From positions 184,001 through 248,000 of the forward strand of contig JAJEKV010000060.1 in NCBI GenBank assembly GCA_021234155.1: DNA of 64,000 nt. The letters run 5' to 3'. The notes beneath the pieces are model-generated. The model saw only the letters and a list, made by a program, of their open reading frames with translations, ran no database searches and was not told the origin of the DNA. Origin of the DNA: Isoetes taiwanensis. Its lineage: Eukaryota > Streptophyta > Lycopodiopsida > Isoetales > Isoetaceae. Shown in pieces: positions 44,001 through 56,830 of this stretch. How positions within the stretch are numbered: the stretch's first letter is position 1; the number at the start of each line of letters is the position of its first letter. Both the position numbers and the translations under genes were made by a program.

Positions 44001-46644
44001 CTTCTTTGCCAATTGTTTTATGTTATCTAAATGTGTGTGTCCCAGCCTTTTCATGCCACAATTTAATGGTTGGGAAATGGACCTAATTTATATTTCCAGT
44101 ATTATTGCAAAAGCCAAACAAATTGCCAAATCGTTTAGCTAAAAACTTCAATTCATCATTCAAGTAGATTTTACATAAAAGTTTGTCAAAACAAACTCTA
44201 TAGCCCATATCCACTAGCTGACTGATCGAAATCAAATTTCTAACTATATTAGATATGCATAAGACATTGCTTAGATTGACAACTTGACCATTCAAATCAA
44301 AACTTCCAAAATTCCGACTCTCCACCGCCGCGACTCTCCATCACCCATCCGCATCGTAAAACCACTTCTTTTCCTGCTTTTGAGAATATCGTGAGTTCCT
44401 CGACTCATCGATCTCAGCTCCACTATCTAGTACAAGTATGTCATCATTTTTGTTAGTTTCCTTTTCAGAAATAGTGCAAATAACATTATTTGTTACCTCT
44501 GCATCTGGGTCATTTTCTTCAGACTCGCTTTTGTGCCAAATTCACGCAAGATTTTCATTTCTTGCTTTGTACGTATTACTTTTCCTCTTACATCAGAATT
44601 ACTACCCTTACCTTTGTTCCTTGTCAACCCTTTGGACTCCTGGACAGTTGATGATATGTGACCAAAACCTTCACAATTATAACACCTGCTCTCCTTCTCC
44701 TTTGTCTTGGGACAATTGCTCTTTAGATGCTCCTCAGATGCTTTTGCGATGAAGCAAGGTCCAAAACACTCTTCAAATCGTCTTCTCTCTTTCTCGCATA
44801 AAGAACCTGCGCTTTTTCTTCCTCCCCTTTAATTATTTTCCTCTGTTCAATTTCGCCTCGATCATTGATTCAACTTTTTCTCTATTCCTAGCAACACTAG
44901 TGTAGAGAGCTGTTCAAACTCGTAAGAAAGCACCAGACAAAGAAAGTACATGGAAATCTTTGTTATGGAATTCCAAAGAAATTTGGGAACCGTCCATATC
45001 AAGAACAATATTGTCATATTTTTGAAAAAAGTGTCGATTGTCTTCTTGAAACCCATTCATATATTCCTCAAATAATATATCCAACATCTCAATTTCAGAA
45101 GAGTTTTTTACCTCATAAGTTTTGAGCAGAAAATTCCACATTTGTTTTGGCGACTTTTCCTTTGAGCTTGAACATGATACTTGAACTAAGCTTGCTTGAG
45201 ATGATACATCTCGCCGCCGGGCCGAGCCCTTTTTTTGCAATGCTTCCACTAGTTCCAGCTTCCAAAGATGTATCAACATTCTTCACTTGCAAAAATTCAT
45301 TACCTCCCGAGGTTTCATCGCTTTCATCTTCATCTCGCTCAACTCCTTCAACGAGATCCCAAAGATCTACAACCAACAACACATCTTTCATCCTCTCCTT
45401 CCATGCTTGAAGCCAACTTCTCCTTTGAAATGTTTCTACTCCACTCAACAAGGAGGATCCAAGTCTGGTTGCCATTAGTTAGCTCTGATACCAATGTGAA
45501 ATATAGAGCACAAAGATTAGAATTTAAATCTTCTACACAATCAAATCCAGTCCCAGTCTTGTAATTATTTAAACTTGTATGACAACCAAACTAACCTTCT
45601 AGCATTTCACACAATGCTATCAATGCATTTAGACATCTTATTTGACATCATTATTATAAAAAATAACAACCATTGAAATGACTATTCTCAATGTTAATAT
45701 GTAGTGCACTGTTCATTCAGTAAAATCACGCATTATGCAATACATATTACAAGTCGCAAAACCCATTTAACATCGACCTTTGTTAATACCGAACCGCCGA
45801 TCGGATCAAAGGAGCAATCACCACCCCATCTGATCATACTCATTGTTTTAAATTAGTAATCCTAACCGAACGTAGCTCGGTTTAGGATCGAACATTATGG
45901 CTCCATCGAAGTTCACAATGTCGGATTCCATTGGACCGAAAATACATTTTCTAACTTTTTTAGTCTTAAACCTATAAACAAAAGCAAATATCATAATGTA
46001 AAATCGCTAAGTAAATATACATTAGAGGTTTGGGGAGTCTATTAACGCCCTTGTAAGCCATTCCCAAATTTGATTTTAGTTGGTACCCAACCTCGGTATG
46101 GGCAAAAAGCCCCCACCTAACCTCAACCTAACCTCACCGAGCAACCGCAACCGGTAAACGCCATTATTACTTGTTGTTTTACCATTACGCTTAAATCCCT
46201 CCCCTCCCCCCACCTTCCCACCAACCGAACTACAAGGAGTAGCCGAAGCCGGACGCCTCAAGAATGCCTCAATTGGGCGCCAAAGCTTTGGAGGGCATTT
46301 TCGAATTTAGTTTTGATGTCAATCCTCGGCCCAAATCCGGCGGAATTCTCTACTTTCCTTCGTATTTTGGCGAAGAATTGCATCAATTTGGTCACCGACC
46401 GTGGAGCTCTGAAAGCGATCACGCCACTCTGAATTGATCTATGGCGAGGTAATCGCTTCTATTAATTTCGCCAATGACAATGAGTAATTGCTTTTGAATA
46501 CGTAAACCAAAGGCCAATTCCGGTGTAGGTGCCCAAGAACCTTTTGCCCCCACAAAAATCAATATAAATCGAAGGAACAAAGTCGATGAGAATGCTCTTC
46601 GAAGCTTCTGGTGCAATGAATATTGATCTCTCGGGCGCGTGGGG
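41097..46644. repeat. Tandem duplication, unit B
   Basis: Second copy of the unit starting at 33321, without LINE 2. It shares the same RT deletion and the same LTR break. Its many small differences from unit A gather at CTG, CAG and CCGG words. Confidence 0.85.
41110..46019 (-). mobile_element. Copia retrotransposon, copy B
   Basis: 3' LTR 41110-41716 (607 bp, unbroken), coding region 41717-45482, primer site next to the inner edge, 5' LTR 45495-46019 continued after the big insertion at 62664-62741. Gag, integrase (LPNYLWEEGVKTVVCIQN), RT and RNase H parts are all recognisable but frameshifted every 100-300 bp, much more than copy A. See the sequence-quality finding. Confidence 0.9.
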
Positions 46645-49000
46645 AATCAGATCCCATCGATCCGGATAACCGTAAGACATCCTCAATTTCATTCTCCATC
46701 TGGCTTATTCATTTTGCCCGTAAGGGTAATCAAGGTCCGCTTGGCTATTGCAATAATATTTCAAGTAATTCCGATGTGCATTTGAGAACAATGTACAATC
46801 AATTGTGTGGAGTGCATTGCAATATGGTAGCACATTGTAATTACCTCCAACAAAGGTAACTATTTCTTAACCAACAGTCTAAGAATACGTAAGAACCGCA
46901 AGCTTCCAATCAAAGGTTGCTTATGGAGGTGGAGTCACTTAAACAAGGATTGAAGAGATGCTCCGGGACAATGACAAACGGAGAGGAAGTTAAAAAGACT
47001 CAAAATGACACCACCGGGCATGAGGGAGAGGAAAAAAGAACCGAAGGCCCTAAATATACTTGCCCCTAGTGGTGGGGGTTTCAAGAAGGATCCACGCTAT
47101 TAAAAAAATCCGGGTGGATCCTACTATGGTCGAAAAGAAGAAGAGAAAACCTTGTAATATGGCTAGTTTGTTGAAAAAAGCTTGTAACTAAAGATGATGT
47201 TATAGATATGTTGAAGCTTCCCTCGAGCTAACCATTTAAGAAAAGCTATTACCGAACAGTGTGCTTACCGAATTGGGAAAGAGTCAAAGTCGATAACATG
47301 CAAGAATTATGTGACAATGTGGGTATCAATGACAAGCTTACATTGCTCTTTAGATGTTTGGTGATGGTATCGCTAAACAGGTATTTAAGACCATACCGCC
47401 AAGACTCGCTTATGTCGTGAGCAAAGCGTAACAAAGAGGAATGTAGAAGCAATACCTAACATTTGGGAGAGATGTACCGCATCACCACATCCTGCACTTG
47501 GGATCACTAATCAATCGGGAAAAGTAAGAAGAAGGGTGGCTCCTGAAATGATCTATTTGTTCTTAATGAGAAGAATAATTGTTGGATGGATCTCTAAAAT
47601 GCTTCTTCAATTTAGTTCGCTTCTATGATATGAAAGTGGAAGAATGTGGAGGGAAACTCCAAATTGCTATAAAGTTGGATGAGATGGAACCGATCAAAGG
47701 TGAAAAGTATGAGAGGGTTTCTTTGACATTAATGAACGGGTGTTGTCAAATTCCTCGATAATGAGGAAGGGAAGTTCTCTGCTCAATCGAGGACCATATT
47801 TGGTGGATAGGGATATTTCAAGCACCGAAGAAAATCATGGTGTTCTTCGCTGGGTCTTTCGCCAGACACCTATTCCTACTATTATTGCTGCTCATGGAGT
47901 CGGAGAGAAGCTTTTGTTCCCGGCTACGAGATTACGAGGTTGAATGGCATCCCGCTGCTGATCTAAAGACCATCAAGTGCATGTATAACATGAAACATGG
48001 TTCTGGTAAGACTACCCACGCATGTCCTTACTGTTTGTATGCTAGGGTAGATGATAAGGGGAAGGGAATGAGTACTCTCGAATGTGACCAGGATGCTGAA
48101 CCAACGCGTGAGAAGGAGGACAAAACTTTGATCCCCCGTGATTCTGTAATTCCTGTGAAGAGAGTACATATTTGCACTCTCCATGCCTTTCTAAGAATAG
48201 TGGATAAGATGGTGTACATGAGCATTCTTTTTGCTTGGAATAAGTCTCCACAATCAGCGTAGAAAAGTGTATGAAAGATGTTGAGAACATGCTTTCCTCG
48301 ATCTTGGTCTTCATGGTGGTGACTATAAAAATCCCCGCAAAGATCCTAAGAAGGGAGGCAAGGTTCCTTGTAAACCATCTATGGGTGGGGTGAAAGCGAA
48401 GAGATTTCTGCCTTGTACTAAATTACGTAAGAATGGATCATTGCCAACTGGAAAGTGGGAGGGGTATAAGGACTTGCTGGAAGCAGAAGATGACCGTACT
48501 TCACGTGGGAGGGCAAAACTAAAGAAAATTAAAGCGTGGCGTAATCCGAAAGCGATGGTAACTTTGATGGCGAGAAAGAAAATGGTGGGTGGAGTTAGAT
48601 GAATTCGTGAGTAGCAAAGAATCGAATTCACGAAGTCGCTTATACAAGCATGGGGAGAATGCAATGTCACACATTACATTCATATACTTCACGCCCATGG
48701 CTTGTGGTTTTGCCAAAGAGTACAGGGGAGCTTGGGAATATGGAATACGCAGGAATGGAGAAGTCACATAAGCAAGCCAAGAATGCTTTTTTCAGTTCAC
48801 ACAACATCGAAAGTTCGTGGTGGTAACTCATTGCAAATGATGTGCCAATGGTTCTATAGGAAGGATTATCTCAAGCTAGAGAAAAAGATAAAGCTAAACA
48901 AGACACGACGCTTAGCTAGAATATTGAGGAGAAAAGTTGAGCAGGAAAAAAAAAGAAACAGATATGGTGTAGCTCTAGTGCAGACAAGTTAAGGCAGTGG
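46280..49000 (+). pseudogene. Unrecognised transposase-like gene at left end of the 16.6-kb insertion
   Basis: Coherent coding segments in order, across many frame changes: FDVNPRPKSGGILYFPSYFG and ELHQFGHRPWSSE (46310-46420); KLQIAIKLDEMEPIKGEKYE and RVSLTLMN (47650-47740); IKCMYNMKHGSGKTTHACPY with a CPYC pair (47970-48040); PVKRVHICTLHAFLRIVDKM (48150-48210); GLHGGDYKN and PSMGGVKAKRFLPCTKLRKN (48310-48430); then YAGMEKSHKQAKNAFF and LQMMCQWFYRKDYLKLEKKI (48740-48890). The order conserved Asp, CxxC and histidine-rich segments suggests a nuclease or transposase. The last block recalls uncharacterised transposon-like proteins of animals and algae, from memory only. Broken as read. Confidence 0.45.
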
Positions 49001-49226
49001 CGATCCACAAGGATCAGACAGGGTAGAAGATATATTCTCGAAGCTGCGACTCGCATGACACAACAAGATGGATGGGGCTTTTCTATTCATCCCAAAGAAA
49101 GTAATTACAATGGTAGAGCGGTGTAATGCATATATAAACTACCCAAAAACAAAAATACGGGAATATCCACCATAACACCTGGACCCCAAAAATACAAAAA
49201 TATATCATAGATGTTTGGCTAGGTAT

Positions 49227-49310
49227 TTTGCCTAGGGCTTATCGCGGGATTAAAAAACCAGCCCTTCGGGTTTTGGTGGAAAACCCTAGCGATAAACCCC
49301 AGGCGTCCCA
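49227..49310. repeat. Imperfect inverted repeat
   Basis: CCTAGGGCTTATCGCGGG pairs with the complement of CCCTAGCGATAAACCCCAGG around a 35-bp centre. Possible small fold-back element. Confidence 0.65.
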
Positions 49311-49494
49311 AAGTTAGACAACGCATAACTGCTAAACTTCCCAAAAACCCACGCTCCAAAGAAACCAACGTCAGGTACGCCTGCACTGCACGCATAAGAC
49401 CACAAAACAAAATGAAAGAACAAAACCTCGAAAAAGCGGTCATTAAGCGCCGTGCCACGCGAACAACATATATAAAACAAAATACTTAAGGGGG

Positions 49495-50165
49495 AGGGAG
49501 GGAGAGCATAGAACATAACACGAAACAACGCTGGCTGGAGAAAAGCTATGAGAAGGCTGGCGAATCGCGAAGAAATAGCGATCCCTAACCTGGATGAGAG
49601 GGTCATGCAATGCATGTACGTACCGCAACGATGCAACTCTTGCGCTCGTCGCTCGAGAATCGCGATCCGTCGGATCGATCCGCATTCTCGAGCGCGACCA
49701 CATGACACAACAGCTTGAAAAGAGAACTTCCGTCGATCGAGATGAAGGCTCAAAATTGCCCCACAAGGAGGAATGCCGAGGTAGGTAAGACGAGAAGGAT
49801 AGGAAGAGATCTGAAAAGATAGGAAACGCCAGAAGGGATCGCCGGAAAGGGTCAACCAGACCAAGGTAGAAGAGAACCGAGAACGATATAAGAAACGGGA
49901 AAGGGATCACGGGAAAGGTCAGGTGAAGAGAAACAAGAATGATAGGAAATGCCGCGAAAGGTCAACCTATGCAAGAGGGAAGCCCTCCTCCTCGCATGAG
50001 AGCATAGAACCCCTTTAAAACAACTGGCGCTAAGGAAAGCGATGATGAGGCCCGAAAAAATAGCGATCCCTAATGAGAGGGGTTCATGCATGCAATGCAT
50101 ACGAAAAACGATGCAACTCTTGCATGCTCGTGCGGCTCGAGAATGCGCGATCCGGCGGATCGTCT
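49495..50165 (+). repeat. Direct duplication, about 180-bp blocks
   Basis: 49500-49700 and 49990-50165 share GAGAGCATAGAAC, AATAGCGATCCCTAA, CGATGCAACTCTTGC and CTCGAGAAT blocks. Between them another pair shares GGAAA(C/T)GCC and AAAGG(G)TCAACC. Probably a tandem repeat with later indels. Confidence 0.65.
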
Positions 50166-50244
50166 GCATACGGGGAATCAATTGTATGAATAAATTCATA
50201 TTAATGTATAACTATTGACCATGATGTGCAACTATAATGTTTCA

Positions 50245-50410
50245 AATATGTTAGGTTGGCAGCGTGGGACGCGGTGCGAACTTAGTTGGTATTCAATTGC
50301 TGAATGACAAGTATTAAGCACCGTGGCCGGCCACGCGAAGGGGAATTAGTTATAGATTAAGCGCTATTCGCCGCGACGTGGCCCGTCGCGAAAGCATTTG
50401 GTTTCCGTGG
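50245..50410. repeat. GCGG/CGCGA-rich repeat cluster 1
   Basis: Words such as GGACGCGGTGCGAA, CCGTGGCCGGCCACGCGAA and TTCGCCGCGACGTGGC. Dispersed direct and inverted words of this style are typical of the subterminal regions of CACTA (EnSpm) transposons. Related clusters are at 56735, 58850 and 60725. Confidence 0.4.
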
Positions 50411-51630
50411 CTATCTTTTCTTGGTTTTTAAGCGGTATACGATTTACTCTTTATATAATTATCTTTGTTATCGATGTTGTTGCGCTTTTGATATTTGTTC
50501 TAAGTCATTACATTGCATATTTATCAATCTTGTCCACTCATTTGTTGCATTACGATTCGGAGACAATGGCCTTGAGAATAGCGGTATCTTGGGATCTAAC
50601 GCAATCCCAACAACCAAGAAACGAGAAGAGAAGAGAAGCAAATGCAGGCACATCATGTTGAAAACTGCGAGGGGCAGCCACTAAGCTATGTCGGTTAGCT
50701 AACATCGAGCGAGCGCATCTTAGAGGCGGAAAACATCCATCAGCGGTGCGGGCCGCCAGTTGAGAATGTTGCCAATGGCCTTGGAGATTTTTTAGAGACA
50801 TACCTTAGAGCCAGGCGTGTTTACTGTTCTCTTCGGCCCATTTAGTGGGAGAAGGAACCTTCGATGCGGCGGTATGCGTCATGGAGTTCACATGCACGAT
50901 GATTGCATCGTCGTTAACGTCGATGTGGTAGTTACACCGAACCACGGCGTTGCTTTTTCCTTCGATGGGGGCTGACACCCTTGCTTGAGGCACTCCATTC
51001 CTTGGTCGCGTGGCCCGGGTTGATGGCTTCTTTGGCGCCAACTCTAACACATTCTACATCTTGGCTAATGAGATAGATTACATAACGGACTTCCCACGTG
51101 CGGTCTTGGGAAGTTGGATTGGTGGGGATAAACCGGGGCGGACTTGCTGGGCCCGACAATGAGAATGCTAAGCCCCATGAGGATGACCATCGGGATGTGC
51201 ATGTCGGGATGTTCCTGTTGGTGATGTGCTGTCGCGAAACGTTCCTATTCTTTGTTGGGCCGGTTTTTGAACCCCTAAATATTATGTACCAGGATGTCCC
51301 TTTCGAGTCCACAGGCTTGACTCAAATAGAAAAAATATCGTTCTACAAGAGCCAGCTTTGCGGTTGGAAAAACTTTGTACAAGTCAAGGAAAATTTCCTG
51401 GACTTGAGAACACTCTTTCGCGGAATCCATAGCCGTTTCCGGAAGACTAATTTCCCTCTGAAAAAAAAAACATACATGCAAAAAGGCCCTCCTAAGAATT
51501 AAAAATGAAAGGGATATATACAATTTTCTAAAAGTAAAAATGGATCGGATATAATAGATGGTTTATAAAGTAACATGGTTTATGATAAGCTCAAAATGGC
51601 TAGAATATGAAAAATTGCATACATAAGGCA
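50411..51630. other. No recognised gene
   Basis: An open frame 51098-51502 (+) and overlapping minus frames exist, but none shows recognisable motifs. An A-rich run is at 51462. Confidence 0.35.
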
Positions 51631-51639
51631 TATAAATGA

Positions 51640-53900
51640 AGAGGGATGGTCAAAGTTAAAATATCTCTAATCACTACAACATTCAAAATTGACTTATTCC
51701 ATAATCATATCCCCTTCTTCTTCTTCATCTACCACATTTTCAATGACATTTTAGATCTCGGATTGGTTGAAAAAATATGCCTATACTTAGCACCAATTTC
51801 CAAAACTTGTAAGCTTCTCCAAAATTCAAACTCATCAATTGTTTTATATTCAATTGCAACCCTCATGAGAGAATTGTCCATTTGTTGAAAGCCTATTAAG
51901 ATTTTATCTTTAATATGGTTCAATTGGGCTTGAATCCCCTCTCACAAATTGCCGCATTCTTGAGCATTGAACCATACCCACCTGCCGGAGGTAGCTTCAC
52001 CATTTCAAGCATATTTATCCTCTCTCAACATTTTATTAGAGAATAATTTCCAGAAGTGTCTACAAAATTCTTTCCTCACTCCATGAAGCTTGCAACCACA
52101 AACTTTCTAAACTGAGCATATTAACATGTCTCGATCAATAAGACTATTAAATGTGACTCCTCAACCACTCGAGCTTCTCCATAAAATTTCAAAGCAACTC
52201 ATTAGCCTGGGTTGTCCAAATTCTTTCATTTCTTTTGTTTCCATTGGCACATGCGGGTGAAAATATCTTGAAGCATGATGCTCCTTCATGGTCCTTAAAC
52301 CTCTCATCCAAAGCAACCAAAGTTATTTCGAAAAATTATTTTGAAATTCAAGAGCCTCTGTTAAATCATCACCATCAATATTCCTTTTCTTTTCATTTGA
52401 ACTTGCGATACATATCTCCCTTTACACCCCTCTAAGTGAAGCAGATATCCTTTTGAGGTTAAAATCAGGAATTATGGGATATCCTTTTGCTATCTTTCAA
52501 ACCACCATTTAGATCAATACCTCGTTCAAGAACTCCATCTCAATATGATGCTTTGTCGACTCACCAGGGGGCCTATAAGTGACATCCACCCAATCTTTTG
52601 GAAATCCCTACTCAAAGTGGTCAAAATGGATTAATTTCCATCGAAGTGGCTAATGTATACAATCTTAAATTCTCTTAACCTTTGTTCATAAAGATCACTA
52701 TTTTGTTGAAATACCATCATGGGGTTCGTTAGACTTCACATAATTTTCCAATTGCATGGTGTCTACTCAACCATCTTGTTGTCGGGATATTTTCAAGCCT
52801 TAAGGTGGAGTAAGCAAGTTCCTCTTCAAGTTCCTTTTGCAAAGATCCTCTTAAACTACTACAAGAATAATAGAACCCGCCCCATTGACCAATTTGTCAA
52901 TCGTCTCACATATATGCTTGCACCTTGCATCTTTGGGGCGATTCTACGCATAAATTGGTTCTATGAGCTACACAATGTATGGATGTCATAAAGGGATGAT
53001 AATCAAGATCAAGTAGCTACACCATCCAGAGCCAATCATAACTGAGCCCCATCCGAAAGACCAAACATCCAGATCATTTTTGTCAAGTCTAATTTTCCTT
53101 GACCAATTTATCCACAATTCTTTAAAGAATTGTTTTTGCATCTCCCTCTTCAATAATGGCGGCAAGCTTATAAATGATTTTTGGGCTGAAAATCGTCCAA
53201 GAATGGCATAAACGATAAGATGTTGCACCAATAATGTAACTTCATTGATTAATCAACCATTATGCCATACCAAGGGGTTCTAAATTTTTTCAAATGCCTC
53301 TTCTTCTAAGGATTGGGGATGCATTTCGTAAAGTAGCTACAAGCTTTATCATCATTATACATCAACTTTTGGAGGTGAACCACAATCCCTAAGAAGATGT
53401 AATAAAGAACCAAACTTTCTATAAGCCCTTCCTTACCTATAAAATATGCACACTTCATTAAAGTTTTACCTCCTTTTCCGATCATTCTTACTTGACTTTG
53501 TGCTTGGAATCCTTTCCCTATCATGCAGAATAAATAAAAATTTCAAATGTCTTTAATTGACCATTTCATCTCGGTCTGCTCTTTAAAAGTCGGTCCTTAA
53601 ATTTGTTGCACCCTCTTTACCAAATGGGTAATTCTTGAATCTTTTGCAATAAAACCGCAATAAGCTAGACACCCTTGTCAAAGTTGAACCTTAACCAATC
53701 ATGTTCATCGGACCATCTTTCTTTGAATTCCTTCCTAGCTTGTATAAATTTTCATGCTTTCGGCATTAAGCTCTTGAGTATGGCCTGCCATGACATCTGA
53801 TGTTGACCATTATTGTTTGTTCTTTTTGTAGTAGCTTCCCACTTCCCCTTGAATCCGTGGCCCTGAGAATTGATTTACGGCCCTTTGTTTTACCATCCTT
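51640..53900 (-). pseudogene. hAT-type transposase remnant (TTF/DUF4371 style)
   Basis: Minus-strand segments in family order: WLRFNFDKGV near 53690; HCVAHRTNLC near 52960; IPTTRWLSRHHAIGKL near 52750; and the C-terminal dimerisation region CERGF at about 51945 followed by LNHIKDKILIGFQQMDNSLM and RVAIEYKTIDEFEF at about 51760-51900. The end matches the hAT dimerisation pattern CERGFS--N-IK---R--L---L--LMRI-IEGP---EFDF. Frames change repeatedly. No terminal inverted repeats or 8-bp duplication were identified. Confidence 0.65.
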
Positions 53901-56040
53901 TTTAAATGGAGGAGCCAAAGGCAAAATACATTAATTCCTAATATAAGGAAGATTTAATTAAATACACTCCAAGGGCAAAACATTTCTAGAAAATCAAATA
54001 AAAAAATAAACAAAGGCTCATGTATTCTGATTTAAAAACAAAAGAACATGTTTTTCTTTGGCATAACATATGTTTTATTTGGATGAATAATCGCATTTGG
54101 AACAAACTCAAATGCCTCCAATGTCCCAAAGAATCACTAAAAGCTTGCAAAGATGATCTTTTGACAACCAAGAATAGTATTGTCTTTTGATATTTTAATG
54201 ACTACGATTTTTAAACTCATCTCCATATACATTCTACTACAAATCTTGCTCAATAAGCAAGAAAATGCAATGGTGATGCAAAGAAATTTATGATCTTCCA
54301 TTTTTATTATTAAAGCTTGAGCCTTATACCCATATAGAAATAGAGTACAAATGATTAGAAATCAGAAGAAATGGAATGGCCTATTTTTCTTCATCAATAG
54401 TCTGTGAACTCTTTGGGAGCACCCACCTTGCATAAAAGCATTAACTAACACTAAATAAAATGCATTGCAAACTAAGGTAAGGCTTTTAGTAAATGGGGTG
54501 TTCTAAGATCGCACTCCTTTGCCATCTCCAAAAAAATCTTTAAAAGCATAATTTACCACCATTTGCCCGTTAGGGAGGAGAGAGGAACTCCTCCATTTGT
54601 TTGGCTGTGCATAGGATTCCTGACCCCTCCTCCTTTAACTACATTCATACTTTTCCCAGATTCCCCACGAAATTGAGAATCGTCTGTGTTGTGAGAGAAT
54701 GATAACCTAAGATCAAAGACGTAACAAATCTTAAACCTAAACCTAAAAACGAAAGTGCCGAAAAAAATAAATGGCAATAGAGTGCTTTCGTGGAGAATCT
54801 TATAGTCAAAAAAAATAAAGAAGGCTTTTTTGACAAATAAAATTCAAACCCACCAATTTCTTAAAAGTAAAAATTAACTAGACCCACATCCGTAAACTTC
54901 TTTTAAATCAAAATGCAAACATTTTAAATTTAAGAGCGGAGATGCTCTTCTAGTGCCATGTTATTGCCATAGCAAAATCCATTTTTAACCAAAGGCATGT
55001 TTAGCTTGAAGATGAAAACCGAATTTAATGTTGGTTCTGAGATTCTTGCCATGGCAAATCCGGTTTAACTAAGAACTTAGTTTTAAACCGGCTCTAATAT
55101 TATGAAATTCTTACCTTAGTAAATCCTAAAATTTGAATAAGAACTTATGTTTTTAATCAAAATGAAAATCACCTCTAATATTATGAAATTCTTACTAGTG
55201 GGTAGTAAATCGGTTTAACTAAGAACTATGTTTAGCATGAAGTTCAAAGAATATCATAATGAGGCGACAAATAGTGCATGGCCAAGCTTCCCCACTCGCT
55301 TCTGATTTTCCAATGCCGAGTAGGTGACTCCATTTTAAAATTTGCCCTTCTACAAGGCCTTCTTGGGCTGTCTCAAATCACATGAGTGGCGGGTTCTTGA
55401 GCAAAACTTAAATTTCTAGGTTTCAAATTCAAGAGTCTTTTTCTTCAATGGTACAGGATATTGTCTTGACAAATTACTTCGAGGCATGTAAAGTGTTTTA
55501 TATTAATGAAATGTCTTTGTTGTATATTTTGTTTGCCTATTTTTTTGATTGTCACATCTTTGCCCACTTCAACCCCACAATGCACGACATCATAGCACAG
55601 CAGTCATGAGATAAAGGAGAGATTAAACTTTGCCACGGTGCGATTTCCAAGTTGAAATCTATATCTTCGCCGATTTTTGAAACCTCATTCCATAGAAGGT
55701 GAACCACAAGATCAAAGTGAATATTAACATGTTACAAATATTAACATGTATCAGAACATTTAATATTCAAATGATTCAATTATGTCCATTATTCCCCAGG
55801 TTTCGATGCCTTCATGTTCTTATGATACAAATACATAGCGGACATATGAGTTAAATCACGCTCCTATGCTATTATTTCCCATAAGGGTACCAATGATTAG
55901 AAAAAGTAATTTTCAAGCGTGATCTTCACGACTAAACAAGACTTGAATACCAATCCGATCCATAATCTAAATGCACACATTTATTCAAGTTATACTTAAA
56001 ATCAAAATTAATTTATGGTGAACTTTCTCAATGTATGCAT
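53901..56040. other. No gene; imperfect tandem repeats at 54980-55245
   Basis: Blocks with CTCTAATATTATGAAATTCTT and CGGTTTAACTAAGAACT(T)A each occur two or three times over 260 bp. The rest is AT-rich with short frames only. Confidence 0.5.
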
Positions 56041-56734
56041 CTAGGAACAGCTAAATATCCGGCCAGGAAGAGGCCTCAATTGGTAGAGCATCGAGAATCT
56101 CGTCGAACAAGGAGGGGAAGAAGTAACCAAATTGCAAGTCTCCCATAACATTGCGATGGATTAATTTCAAATCCATGTGGCTCAAAACCACAATCAAATG
56201 CGCTCGAATGAATTGTTGATCAACTCCATTGTCAAATATCATTTGGGGCGTGGCGCAACGCCATTCAAGCATTCCATGGCAAAATAAATCCGCAAAATAA
56301 AGGGCATGCCTGATTACCTTTGGCATCGGTTTTGGGAGGATTCGATTTCGGTCATTTGCTCCTTTGAAGATTAAGTATCAAAGAACAATCAATATCGAAG
56401 ATCAAGTAGATGGAGCATCAAGATCAAGATCGAAACTTGTTCAAGAATATCAAAGGATCATAAGTTCAAAAGAAGGGATAGATCATGGAGTAGAAACCCT
56501 ATTTTGGCTTCAAGAAGCAACCATCAATGCAAGGAACAAGATGAATAGCGAGGCCAAACATCAAGATCAAGTGGCAAGGAACAAGGAAGACCAAAGACCA
56601 AAGGTGAAGGATGGGGGGCCAAGAATTTATAGTGACCGAATCCAATAATGTTGGACGTATAATACTAAAAACCCCTACCCGTATAATACCGCTCTGATGA
56701 AGAATAATACCAATAATGGTATTATACCACGGTG

Positions 56735-56830
56735 GTAAGTAAGCGGGATCTGCGTTTTCGCCGCAAGTAGCCATGGTCTGAAATAGACACTTCAATAATT
56801 TGTAAATGAAAGCGATTTAGACCGCGTGGC
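56735..56830. repeat. GCGG/CGCGA-rich repeat cluster 2
   Basis: CGGTGGTAAGTAAGCGGG, TTTTCGCCGCAAGTAGCCAT and TTTAGACCGCGTGGCTC. Same style as cluster 1. Confidence 0.35.

Noticed and set aside
49286-50199. Overlapping minus-strand frames at 49.3-50.2 kb as genes
   Set aside because: They cover a tandemly repeated stretch, are hydrophobic and Ser/Arg-rich without motifs, and are probably chance frames.
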